Below the pieces are notes generated by a model, which had not been told where the DNA came from, ran no database searches, and was given only the letters and a program-made list of their open reading frames with translations. The position numbers were made by a program, and so were the translations under genes. Below are positions 6,523-14,442 of a DNA stretch of 23,726 nt, in pieces (position 1 is the stretch's first letter; each line of letters begins with the position of its first letter). This DNA comes from Clostridium sp. UBA2485 (GTDB lineage Bacteria > Bacillota > Clostridia > Clostridiales > Clostridiaceae), in assembly GCF_002341865.1 (NCBI RefSeq), contig NZ_DDOV01000049.1, positions 136,238-159,963 of the forward strand, read 5' to 3'.

Positions 6523-9066
6523 CTAATATCTAAAAATTATATTATGAACTCTGAGTACTTTAACACTATTAATTTTTGCTTCAATTATAAGAAAAAAAGT
6601 ATTAAATTCCTCAGAGAAAATATTTTTATTTAAAAGTGAAGTTTTTAAATCTTTAGGAATTAACTTTGAAGAATAAGTAAAATCTTCATTAAAAGCAGTA
6701 GTTAATTGATAAATGTCTTGAAAAGCTTTATCCTTATCTTTTATACCTATATAACATTTTAAATTAGGATATATTAATAGTTCTTTTGAGGATTTATTAA
6801 AAAGCTTATAAGTAAAGTTATAGGGCTTATTACTATTTAAGTCTATTTCCTCATGAAGACTATTAAATATCACTTTTAAAAGTTCTTCTTTTATTATTTC
6901 AACTTCAAAAACATCAGATATTATAAATATAGAGTTACTACTTATAATAGTATCTTCCTTAGAAGGTTTTAATTCCACTAACATATCATTATCTTTTTTA
7001 TATATTTTGTAATTATCAGTTTTTAGACCTTTCATAAAGAGGTCAATGTATTTATAACTGTCCTTATGGGATTTTATTATCTTTTCTATAGCATCTTCAT
7101 CAATAGTAAAATTTAAACTTCTTTCTGTGTCAAAAGCATCTCTAACTTTTATTTCCATAGGTCTGTCAATATAATCATAATTTATTCTAGTAAGCTTATC
7201 ACTTTCTATTAGAGATAAATCAATAAGCTCAATCTCTTTATAAAGACTCTTATTATTTAATTCTACAGAAATAGAATATGATAGGCTGTTAAACTCTAAT
7301 TTTACTTTTATATCTTTTATATCTAAATAATAAAATGTTTTTTCTTCAATAGGTTCTTTGTTTCCTAAGGCATCCTTAGAATACACTATAATATTATTTA
7401 TTCCAGGTTTTAATTCTAAATCAGTTAAGTTACCATTATCGATTAATATAGGTTTGTCTTTGTTTATTGAACACCAGGTTTGAACTACACCATAAGAACC
7501 TTCCTCTAAATTGTCTATTTTTAAATTAACCTTTCCAGTACCATATAAATATCCTTCATCAGAAGCATTTATTTTCTCTCCTATTATGCTATATTTTGTT
7601 TTAGGAAGGTCTATATTGTTTTTATTAGTAAAGTTATCTAAAATATAAAGTTTTTGTTTAATTTTTTCTATGCCATTGTTAATAAATAGTTGAAATTTAT
7701 CAATGATTGAATTAATTATTAAATCTGCTCTAATGCCTTTATCAATATTGAAGCTTTTAAACACCGCAGTCTTTTTTAAATTTCCATTCTCATATTCGTC
7801 TACTGAAATTGTTACAGCACCTTTATCGTAGCCTTCAATAATGAAACTTTCGCTATTATCATCATCTTCAACTATAAAGTAAATACTGTCACCTATACTT
7901 TGAACTTTATTGTTATAACTATATATATTTAGTTTGTCCAATTGAAGATTTTCTGTACTACCGTAAAGGATATTGCCTTTTTTATCTTTTAAATATACAA
8001 CTACTGGGCAAGCAATTTTAACAATTTTATATTTAAAATTTATAGAATTTATATCATTAAGATTATAAACTTTATGCTTATCTCCATACTGCACCGCAGT
8101 GTTATTAAAAATAAGTTTTAAAATATTGTGCACAACAGAACTCCTAGTTAATTCACCATGATCACATTTAACAAAGTATTTTTTGGTAGCATTAGTCATA
8201 GCACTGTAAAGAGGTACTGTACCATCACCATCATTAAATTTACCTTTAAACTCACCATTATTTTCAATTAAATTACATAGGGTAGGTATGTTAAATCCTA
8301 TAACTTCATGGTGAGATATATGAGATGGTAGGGAAGAAGTTAAAGTTTTATAAAATTTATCTAAGGTTAAATCTACATCTAAATTTACATCTTTTAATAA
8401 AGGCATGTATATATCATTATAAATTTCTTCCCAAGATAGGCCATTGTTATCTTTAACTAAATAATAATCTTTAAGATTTTCATAGTAATTACAATAATCT
8501 TCATTAGGCAAAAGCTGATATATACTTGGAAAATATTTAATAACTTTTTTTGACTCACCTTTAGATAATATTATAGGAAACAATTCATTAGGAACAGATT
8601 TACCAAATAATATAGCTTTATAGGCATCAGGAGAACCATTGTAGGGAGTTCCAAGAGTTATTATTTTATTTATCTTCGATAGTATAGGATCATCTTTATA
8701 TTCATCTAAAAATAGTTTAGCTACAATTCCACCCATGCTATGGGCTACAATTATTATTTCATCTGCATTTTTATTTATTTTTCCTCTTAGGATGCTGGAT
8801 TGAACGAGATTATTTTGCCTCCAATCATAGTAAAAAGCTGTATATTCTGTGCATTGAGTTTTTAAAAATTTTTCTAAGCTATTATAAGCTATAGGAATTA
8901 TGCTAGAAGCGGAGATTGAATTGTCATCTAAATCTTTAAGTATATTGTAAAAATTAATATCAAAAATATGTGAGATATGTTTAGGCCATATTGTAAGTTG
9001 TTTTTGAGATAATGTACTTCCCATAATTCCGGGAATCATTATTATTTGTCTAGTTATTTCACTCAA
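6523..9066 (-). CDS. Large LCAT-like alpha/beta serine hydrolase with Ig-like and unknown C-terminal regions
   Basis: An 847-residue protein. The start is a TTG at 9066 with a strong GAGGGGG a few bases upstream. Residues 1-320 are an alpha/beta hydrolase of the lecithin:cholesterol acyltransferase / PGAP1-like type. PGIMGS (12-17) is the oxyanion loop, IIIVAHSMGG the nucleophile elbow with Ser110, DGDGTVPLYS gives Asp281, and CDHGEL gives His303. The triad is therefore complete. Such enzymes act as lipases, phospholipases or acyltransferases on lipid esters. About 530 further residues follow. Around 500-590 the pattern LKPGINNIIVYSKDALGNKE looks like a bacterial Ig-like strand pair; I do not recognise the rest. 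No N-terminal signal peptide or membrane segment is visible, so the protein appears cytosolic unless exported in a non-classical way. It stands alone, divergent from the DHFR gene. The substrate is unknown. Confidence 0.8.
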   Translation of the reverse strand: MSEITRQIIMIPGIMGSTLSQKQLTIWPKHISHIFDINFYNILKDLDDNSISASSIIPIAYNSLEKFLKTQCTEYTAFYYDWRQNNLVQSSILRGKINKNADEIIIVAHSMGGIVAKLFLDEYKDDPILSKINKIITLGTPYNGSPDAYKAILFGKSVPNELFPIILSKGESKKVIKYFPSIYQLLPNEDYCNYYENLKDYYLVKDNNGLSWEEIYNDIYMPLLKDVNLDVDLTLDKFYKTLTSSLPSHISHHEVIGFNIPTLCNLIENNGEFKGKFNDGDGTVPLYSAMTNATKKYFVKCDHGELTRSSVVHNILKLIFNNTAVQYGDKHKVYNLNDINSINFKYKIVKIACPVVVYLKDKKGNILYGSTENLQLDKLNIYSYNNKVQSIGDSIYFIVEDDDNSESFIIEGYDKGAVTISVDEYENGNLKKTAVFKSFNIDKGIRADLIINSIIDKFQLFINNGIEKIKQKLYILDNFTNKNNIDLPKTKYSIIGEKINASDEGYLYGTGKVNLKIDNLEEGSYGVVQTWCSINKDKPILIDNGNLTDLELKPGINNIIVYSKDALGNKEPIEEKTFYYLDIKDIKVKLEFNSLSYSISVELNNKSLYKEIELIDLSLIESDKLTRINYDYIDRPMEIKVRDAFDTERSLNFTIDEDAIEKIIKSHKDSYKYIDLFMKGLKTDNYKIYKKDNDMLVELKPSKEDTIISSNSIFIISDVFEVEIIKEELLKVIFNSLHEEIDLNSNKPYNFTYKLFNKSSKELLIYPNLKCYIGIKDKDKAFQDIYQLTTAFNEDFTYSSKLIPKDLKTSLLNKNIFSEEFNTFFLIIEAKINSVKVLRVHNIIFRY

Positions 9067-9292
9067 AGTTTCCCCCTCAAATTACTTGTTTTCTATATAA
9101 ATATATAAGGTTAATCATAATTTTAGAAATAAAATTACTTATCTTTAAAAATAAATAATTTTGATAGTGGATATTTCTTAAAGGAATTAAAAAAGATAAT
9201 GGATAAATTAAAATAAGAGAATTATGCATTAGAGATATGGGTATGATAGAATATTGTTAATTATAAAATATTAGAAAAAGTGGAGATGAATT

Positions 9293-9802
9293 ATGAATTT
9301 AATTGTTGCTGTTGATGAGAATTTTGGTATAGGTAATGAGGGAAACTTATTAACTTATATTCCAGAGGATTTAGAAGATTTTAAGAAGAAAACTATAGGA
9401 AAAGTCGTAGTTATGGGAAGAACTACCTTAGAATCATTTCCTAATAAAGCTCCGTTAAAAAGTAGAATTAATATAATCTTAACTAGAGATAAAAACTATA
9501 AAGTAGAAAATGCTATAGTCATAAATTCCTTGGAGACTTTATTTGAGGTTCTTAAAAGTTACAGTAGTAAGGATATATATATAATTGGTGGAGAGTGTAT
9601 TTATAGAGAGCTTGAAAGTTATTGCGAGTTTGCATATGTTACTAAAATAAATAAAACTTATAAATCAGATAGGCAGTTCTTAAATATAGATGAGGATAAA
9701 AAATGGATATTGGAGAATAGGGGAGAGATAATTACTTCTTGTTCTGGAGTAAGTTTTAATTTCAACATTTATAGGAATACTAAAATATTAAATTTTGATT
9801 AG
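9293..9802 (+). CDS. folA: Dihydrofolate reductase
   Basis: 169 residues, the normal DHFR length, from ATG 9293 with GGAGATG upstream. It shows LIVAVDENFGIG (Met20-loop region), IPEDLEDFKKKT with the catalytic acid at Asp26, VVVMGRTTLESFP and RINIILTRD (NADPH-binding strands), and YIIGGECIYRELESYCEFAYVTKI, the family's GG-x-x-IY signature. It reduces dihydrofolate to tetrahydrofolate with NADPH in the cytosol and is the usual trimethoprim target. It is not next to thyA, its common partner. It is transcribed divergently from the LCAT-like gene across a 226-base AT-rich spacer. Trp at the Met20 loop (usually GWxG or WGIG) is Phe here, a mild variant. Confidence 0.92.
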   Translation: MNLIVAVDENFGIGNEGNLLTYIPEDLEDFKKKTIGKVVVMGRTTLESFPNKAPLKSRINIILTRDKNYKVENAIVINSLETLFEVLKSYSSKDIYIIGGECIYRELESYCEFAYVTKINKTYKSDRQFLNIDEDKKWILENRGEIITSCSGVSFNFNIYRNTKILNFD

Positions 9803-9861
9803 CATGGTTCCACAGGGGAATTTTAAAAGGTTTTATTACTGTTCTAAAAAGTGTAAAAAGT

Positions 9862-9934
9862 GGCGAACACTGTTCGCCGCTACAAATAAAAATAATCAGT
9901 TATCAATAATAAATTCTCAATTATATAAGTTATA
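9862..9934. repeat. GGCGAACA palindrome and ATTCTCAATTATATA repeat module
   Basis: GGCGAACACTGTTCGCC (9862-9878) is a perfect 8-bp-arm palindrome with one central base, followed by GCTACA. Then TCAATAATAAATTCTCAATT leads into TATATAAG, ending seven bases from the BTAD gene stop. In reverse this is the same module order as at 6180-6265 (AATTGAGAATT-type box, then TGTAGCGGCGAACA). It lies between the convergent DHFR and BTAD genes. Confidence 0.65.
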
Positions 9935-11233
9935 TTAAGTATATTTTAATTTATCAAATTTGCTATCATTTTCATCACAACTTACAATAAATTCTATATT
10001 AGTATTCTCATTCTTCATTATATAGTATTGTAAAAAATCAAAAGATATATTGTCCATCATATGTAAATTTTCTATTATAATTGTAATAGCATTTATAGTA
10101 GATAGATAATTTAACAAATTTTCTAAAGCTATAAATATTCTATTTTTTTCTGTTTGAGGTGTTAGTATATCTCGGACAATTAAGGTATCATCTATATATT
10201 GAACTTTAGGGTGCACTCTAAGCACGTCTACCCAATAATATTTTTCAAATCTTCTTAATTGTTCTATATCATAAATTGAAATAATACAATCAATAGCGTC
10301 TGAAATCCAACAGTAATTTATAGCTTTCATAGGATAACATTTTGTGTAGATTATATTTTTCGATGAAGTTTTTGATAAATTCATTTGCAATGTTTTTATA
10401 TCATTTTTATCTATTTTTAAAAGTGTTAACTTGGCAGGCGTATTCTCTATGTGTTTTTCTTTATGAGAAGGTTTTAAAGAACCACTAGTTAGACTTTCAT
10501 AAAGATTACGAATATCTTCCATAGGTCTCACATTTAATTCTTCTCTAAGAATATTTTCACATCTTTCATATTGTTTAATAGCAGAATTTCTATTGCCTAA
10601 GTCAACATATATTTTCATAAGTTTTAAATATAATTCTTCTTTAAAAGGATTGATATTTAACATTTCTTCTAAAAGATTAATGGCATTATCATACTCTTTA
10701 TCTTCATAATGTATATCTATAAGTTTACATAGAATATCTTCATAAGTTCTTTGAAGTTTTGCTCTTTCGTAGAATATCCAATCATTAAATTCAGGACAAT
10801 TTTTTATATAAAATTCTTCTAAAAATTCACCTTTAAAAAGTTTTTTAGCATTATTAAGATTAGCCTTTATATTAAGATTTTTTTCTATAGAGTTTAATAT
10901 ATTGTCTAAATGAAAAATATCTATATAAAAATCATAATTAGGATTAATCATACATGAATCTTTTGTACTAATTAGTATGTCTTCAGAAAATTTATTTTCA
11001 TTTATAATTTTTCTTATATTCCAAAAATTGTATCTTAAATTGTATCTGGCAGATTCAATATTAACTCCATTCCAAAAATAAGTAGCCAATTTATCTCTTC
11101 CAAATTTTTTTCCTTTATTAGCACATAAAAAGCATAGTAAAGCAATAGCTTTACTACTTAGTTTTTCTAAGATTGATTGATTGTCTAATCGTATTTCTAT
11201 ATTCCCGAGAAGGTATATTTCAAGTTTTTTCAA
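9935..11233 (-). CDS. BTAD-domain (SARP-like) transcriptional regulator with truncated ATPase part
   Basis: 432 residues from TTG 11233, with AAAGGGTGATG upstream; a nearby ATG at this site hits TGA within six codons. Residues 1-90 form an OmpR-like winged helix (LLGNIEIRLDNQSILEKLSS, then RYNLRYNFWNIRKII). Residues 95-250 are a bacterial transcriptional activation domain of helical repeats (AINLLEEMLNINPFKEELY, then AIKQYERCENILREEL). The last 160 residues contain a Walker-B-like strand (TIIIENLHMMD) but no P-loop. Larger members of this class carry a full AAA-type ATPase and sensor repeats, so this looks shortened. The gene starts 35 bases after the amidohydrolase stop on the same strand and likely regulates it and/or the peptidase-antiporter pair. 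A repeat module begins seven bases past its stop. Confidence 0.78.
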   Translation of the reverse strand: MKKLEIYLLGNIEIRLDNQSILEKLSSKAIALLCFLCANKGKKFGRDKLATYFWNGVNIESARYNLRYNFWNIRKIINENKFSEDILISTKDSCMINPNYDFYIDIFHLDNILNSIEKNLNIKANLNNAKKLFKGEFLEEFYIKNCPEFNDWIFYERAKLQRTYEDILCKLIDIHYEDKEYDNAINLLEEMLNINPFKEELYLKLMKIYVDLGNRNSAIKQYERCENILREELNVRPMEDIRNLYESLTSGSLKPSHKEKHIENTPAKLTLLKIDKNDIKTLQMNLSKTSSKNIIYTKCYPMKAINYCWISDAIDCIISIYDIEQLRRFEKYYWVDVLRVHPKVQYIDDTLIVRDILTPQTEKNRIFIALENLLNYLSTINAITIIIENLHMMDNISFDFLQYYIMKNENTNIEFIVSCDENDSKFDKLKYT

Positions 11234-11268
11234 CTGACATCACCCTTTGTTTTAAATAATATCTTCAA

Positions 11269-12816
11269 TTATCTAAGGTTATTTTCATAAAGTATATGTC
11301 CTTCCTTTATAGTTGCTAAAACCTCTATATCCTTAAGATTTTCTTTAGGTATTTCTAAAGGATTTTCATTTAAGATTACAAAATCAGCATATTTATTAGC
11401 TTTAATTGATCCCTTAATATTATCCTCAAAAACTGCATAAGCACTATTTATAGTAAACATCTTAATAGCTTCGAAAACGGATACTCTATGTTCACTTATA
11501 GGATGATTGACAGCAGAATGAATACCTAAAATAGGGTTAATAGGAGTTACATCACTATCTGAACCACCACAAATTATTAGTCCATTATCAATTATTTTTC
11601 TAAATGGATTTGTTTCTTCGCATTTCTTTTTGCCAATTGTTTTAGAGTACATTTTATCATATCCACCCCAAAGATATTCATAAGTAGGTTGCATAGATGC
11701 AATTAATCCAAGTTTATTTGCTCTTTTTATATGGTCTAAAGATGGAAGTTCAAAATGTTCCACTCTATTCCTCAGATTTTTATTAGGATAGATGCTTTGG
11801 GCATATTCATGAGCAGTTATAATTTGCTCAATAGCTCTTTCACCAACAGCATGTGTACTTACTTGGATATTATTTTTATAAGCTTTTAGAATGAAAGAAT
11901 TCATTTCTTCCTGAGTGAAATATAGTTTTCCGTAAGCGTTATCATAGCCTAAATAGGGTTCTGAAAGGGCAGCTGTTCTAGAACCAAAAGACCCATCTAG
12001 GAATATACTTCCGCCAATTCTTTTAAGATTTTTATCAAGAGCTTTATTTATATTCACTGTTTGATAAAATAAAATAATATCTATTGGAAAACTATCTTTA
12101 TTGTTATAAATAAATTCAGCATCCTTATCATGGAAGGTAAATCCTCCTTCCATGGCATTTATAGAAGTTACTCCTTTAGCTATAGCATCTATTAGAGTTT
12201 TATTTACTCCTTCTAATCTCATCTCTGAGCTGATTTTAGCTAATATTTGTTTTCTTACTAGAGCACTAGCACTTCCTGTTAAAACTCCTGTAGGAATATT
12301 GTTTTTCGTTTCTACTCCTTCTGCATTTAAAGGTGTTTTAAGCTTATGAAGAGCTAAAGAATTTACTATACTAGTGTGATATTCAACTCTATTTATCCAT
12401 ACAGGATGATCAGGTGCACAATTATCTAGCTCATATCTATTAGGAAGTCTTTTTTCATCTAGCTTATATTCATCAAGTCCCGTAGCTCTTATAAATTGTC
12501 CTTTAGGAGTTTCTTTAGTCTTGTTTTCAATTAATTTAAATATTTGATTAAGGCTTGTGCATTTACTTAAATCAAGACTTAAGATATTTAATCCTGTTTG
12601 AACTAAATGGACATGACTATCATAAAAACCAGGAAGAATGGTTTTTCCCTTTAAATCAATTACATCTGAACTATTGGATATATAAGCTTTAAAACCTCCA
12701 TCATTTCCAAAGTCATATATTAAATTATTTTTTATAGCTATCCAATGATAGATAGCATTATCATTTTCTAAACTTATAATCTTTCCATTATATAAAATTA
12801 AATCTACTGATATCAT
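11269..12816 (-). CDS. YtcJ-like metal-dependent amidohydrolase
   Basis: 515 residues, typical for the YtcJ / N-substituted formamide deformylase-like branch of the amidohydrolase superfamily. ATG 12816 is preferred, with AGAGAG about nine bases upstream. A TTG at 12825 would sit directly on that site. Metal-site motifs are present: LPGFYDSHVHL near residue 60, VSTHAVGERA for the strand-5 His, RVEHFELPS for the strand-6 His, and ICGGSDSDVTPINP for the terminal Asp. A C-terminal composite-barrel end reads KYADFVILNENP. Members hydrolyse amide or related C-N bonds; the natural substrate is not known. It is probably cytosolic. It is followed by the BTAD regulator in an apparent two-gene unit and preceded, after a hairpin, by an M20 peptidase and NhaC antiporter on the same strand. 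Confidence 0.85.
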   Translation of the reverse strand: MISVDLILYNGKIISLENDNAIYHWIAIKNNLIYDFGNDGGFKAYISNSSDVIDLKGKTILPGFYDSHVHLVQTGLNILSLDLSKCTSLNQIFKLIENKTKETPKGQFIRATGLDEYKLDEKRLPNRYELDNCAPDHPVWINRVEYHTSIVNSLALHKLKTPLNAEGVETKNNIPTGVLTGSASALVRKQILAKISSEMRLEGVNKTLIDAIAKGVTSINAMEGGFTFHDKDAEFIYNNKDSFPIDIILFYQTVNINKALDKNLKRIGGSIFLDGSFGSRTAALSEPYLGYDNAYGKLYFTQEEMNSFILKAYKNNIQVSTHAVGERAIEQIITAHEYAQSIYPNKNLRNRVEHFELPSLDHIKRANKLGLIASMQPTYEYLWGGYDKMYSKTIGKKKCEETNPFRKIIDNGLIICGGSDSDVTPINPILGIHSAVNHPISEHRVSVFEAIKMFTINSAYAVFEDNIKGSIKANKYADFVILNENPLEIPKENLKDIEVLATIKEGHILYENNLR

Positions 12817-12876
12817 AAACTTCAACTCTCTTTTAATTTAATTATAAAGAACTCATCATACTTAATAATTATATAT

Positions 12877-12896
12877 TAAGAGATTTTGCTCTCTTA
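12877..12896 (-). promoter_or_regulatory. Dyad next to a possible promoter of the amidohydrolase unit
   Basis: TAAGAGA and TCTCTTA form a perfect 7-bp inverted repeat with a six-base spacer. On the minus strand it lies just upstream of a TATAAT (12868-12873), about 50 bases before the amidohydrolase ATG. This is where an operator between -35 and -10 would be. No clear -35 box is seen, so the promoter itself is uncertain. Confidence 0.3.
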
Positions 12897-12957
12897 GGTG
12901 TCTTATATAAAATAACTATTCATTATTGTAGTAAATTTTAGACTCCTTAAATAAATT

Positions 12958-12996
12958 TATAAATCTCATGAATCATGAGAATCTCTAAATTTATAA
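12958..12996. promoter_or_regulatory. Palindrome CTCATGA-A-TCATGAG upstream of the amidohydrolase
   Basis: A perfect 7-bp-arm palindrome (12965-12979) sits inside a looser pair TATAAAT/ATTTATA. It lies about 150 bases upstream of the amidohydrolase start. It may be an activator site, for example for the BTAD protein encoded in the same unit, or a structural hairpin. The remaining 12997-13190 stretch is AT-rich without a gene. Confidence 0.3.
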
Positions 12997-13189
12997 CTAG
13001 TAATATTCTATCATTGAGAGGAAATAAAAAACAGTTCTAATTTGTATTTATATTTAGATAATTAATATATTTAGATTATTTTATCTTAATTTTTAAAAGA
13101 ATTAATAATAAGATAAACAACTCTTAATTGTGAAGTTAAGCTTTTATTGATTTTTCTTTAAGAAATCATAAAATTATATTAATACTTAA

Positions 13190-13221
13190 GTAGAGAAACC
13201 TCCTATAGAAACTATAGGAGG
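13190..13221 (-). terminator. Terminator after the M20 peptidase gene
   Basis: CCTCCTATAG and CTATAGGAGG form a perfect 10-bp stem with a three-base loop (13199-13221). On the minus strand it lies just past the peptidase stop and is followed by TTTCTCTACTT, a modest T-rich tail. The stem contains a full AGGAGG on both strands. CTTAAGTAGA flanks it on both sides as a direct repeat. Confidence 0.6.
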
Positions 13222-13228
13222 TCAGTGC

Positions 13229-14431
13229 TTAAGTAGAAAGACTATTTATTAAAAAATCAAAAATTGAAAGTGCTGTATCAATAACTGAGTCAATATATAC
13301 AAATTCGTTAGCAGTATGATAGTTTTCTCCATTAGCACCGAAAATCAGGGTAGGAATATTCAATCTTGAACCTATATAATTAAAGTCACCTATGCTTGAA
13401 AAATAAGCAATATGAGGACTTTTACCACAACAACTTTCAATGGATCTTACGAAGTTCTGAACATAGATGTTATTTTCGTCTACAGTATAAGGCATAAACC
13501 CTCTAGTTCCTTCACTAGGAGCTTCCCTAAAATTAAATTCTACTTTTGAATTTATGCTAGCTTTTTTTACAGCTTCAAATAATTCATTTTTTATAGTTTC
13601 TTCATTTTCACCTCTTACAATATGTCTAAAAACTGTAAAGGAAGAAGTGTCTGGTACACTACACGCTTGTCCTCCGCCTTCAGCAGAAATTACACATATT
13701 GAGCCTTTTCCTAATTTATCATCTTTAATTAAAGTTGATTTCTCAAGTTCAAGCATAACTTTAGCTGCTTCTACAGCAGCATTTATACCTTTTTCAGGGT
13801 TAGCTGCATGGGCAGATTTGCCATAAAGATTAACAGTATAGTTATAACCACCTCTAGCACCTAAGCACAAGCAAGGAAAGGGTTTAGAGCAAAAACCACT
13901 ACTAGGTTCAGTAACTATTGCTACATCAGCATTTTTGGCAATTCCATCTTCAATTACTGCATTAGTACCTAGTCCATAGGGACCTTCTTCATCGGAAACA
14001 AAAGAATATATTATTTCACCTTTAAAATCATCTACTACATTCTTAAAAGCTTCTAATGCAAGCATTATAGATACTGCACCAGATTTCATATCTAAAGCAC
14101 CTAAACCATAAAGCTTGTTGCCTTCAATAGTTGCTTTTAATCCATCGTAAGTCCAACCGTTGCAAAGATTAACTGTATCTAAATGAGCGTTTAAATATAT
14201 ACAAGGTCCTTTTGAATTACCCTTTAAATTTCCTATAACGTTTACCCCTTGAAATTTTGTTACATTATTTTCTGCATAATGATGAAATTTAGGATTTAAA
14301 TCTCTATGTTTTAACCAATCATAAGTAAAATTCATAATTTCTTTTTCATGAAAATAAGGACTAGGTATTTCAACTAGTTTTGATAATAGACCTATTACTG
14401 ATTCCTTATTAATGTAATTAGTTTTATTCAT
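13229..14431 (-). CDS. M20-family metallopeptidase / amidohydrolase (ArgE-DapE-like)
   Basis: 400 residues from ATG 14431, with AAGGAG seven bases upstream. That ribosome site overlaps the stop codon of the NhaC gene (11-base gap), so the two are translationally linked. Zinc-site residues of the M20 family are all present: His83 and Asp85 (NAHLDTV), bridging Asp114 (GALDMKSG), catalytic Glu148-Glu149 (SDEEGPYG), Glu175 (VTEPSS) and His372 (ENYHTANEF). The middle region, from about 185 to 295, is the dimerisation lid. M20 enzymes cut acyl-amino acids, dipeptides or succinyl-diaminopimelate; the sequence does not decide which. It is cytosolic. Pairing with a sodium/proton-type antiporter and a nearby amidohydrolase suggests uptake and hydrolysis of an N-acylated or peptide-like compound, which is an inference. 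Confidence 0.87.
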   Translation of the reverse strand: MNKTNYINKESVIGLLSKLVEIPSPYFHEKEIMNFTYDWLKHRDLNPKFHHYAENNVTKFQGVNVIGNLKGNSKGPCIYLNAHLDTVNLCNGWTYDGLKATIEGNKLYGLGALDMKSGAVSIMLALEAFKNVVDDFKGEIIYSFVSDEEGPYGLGTNAVIEDGIAKNADVAIVTEPSSGFCSKPFPCLCLGARGGYNYTVNLYGKSAHAANPEKGINAAVEAAKVMLELEKSTLIKDDKLGKGSICVISAEGGGQACSVPDTSSFTVFRHIVRGENEETIKNELFEAVKKASINSKVEFNFREAPSEGTRGFMPYTVDENNIYVQNFVRSIESCCGKSPHIAYFSSIGDFNYIGSRLNIPTLIFGANGENYHTANEFVYIDSVIDTALSIFDFLINSLST

Positions 14432-14442
14432 TAGTATTCTCC

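Noticed and set aside
2793..9884. GGCGAACAnTGTTCGCC palindromes as LexA (SOS) boxes
   Set aside because: Gram-positive LexA sites are GAAC-N4-GTTC. All copies here have only three central bases and lie between genes, mostly away from promoters of repair genes.
12152..12349. Open frames opposite the amidohydrolase, peptidase, antiporter, regulator and other genes
   Set aside because: They lie wholly within well-supported genes on the other strand, lack ribosome sites and show no family motifs.
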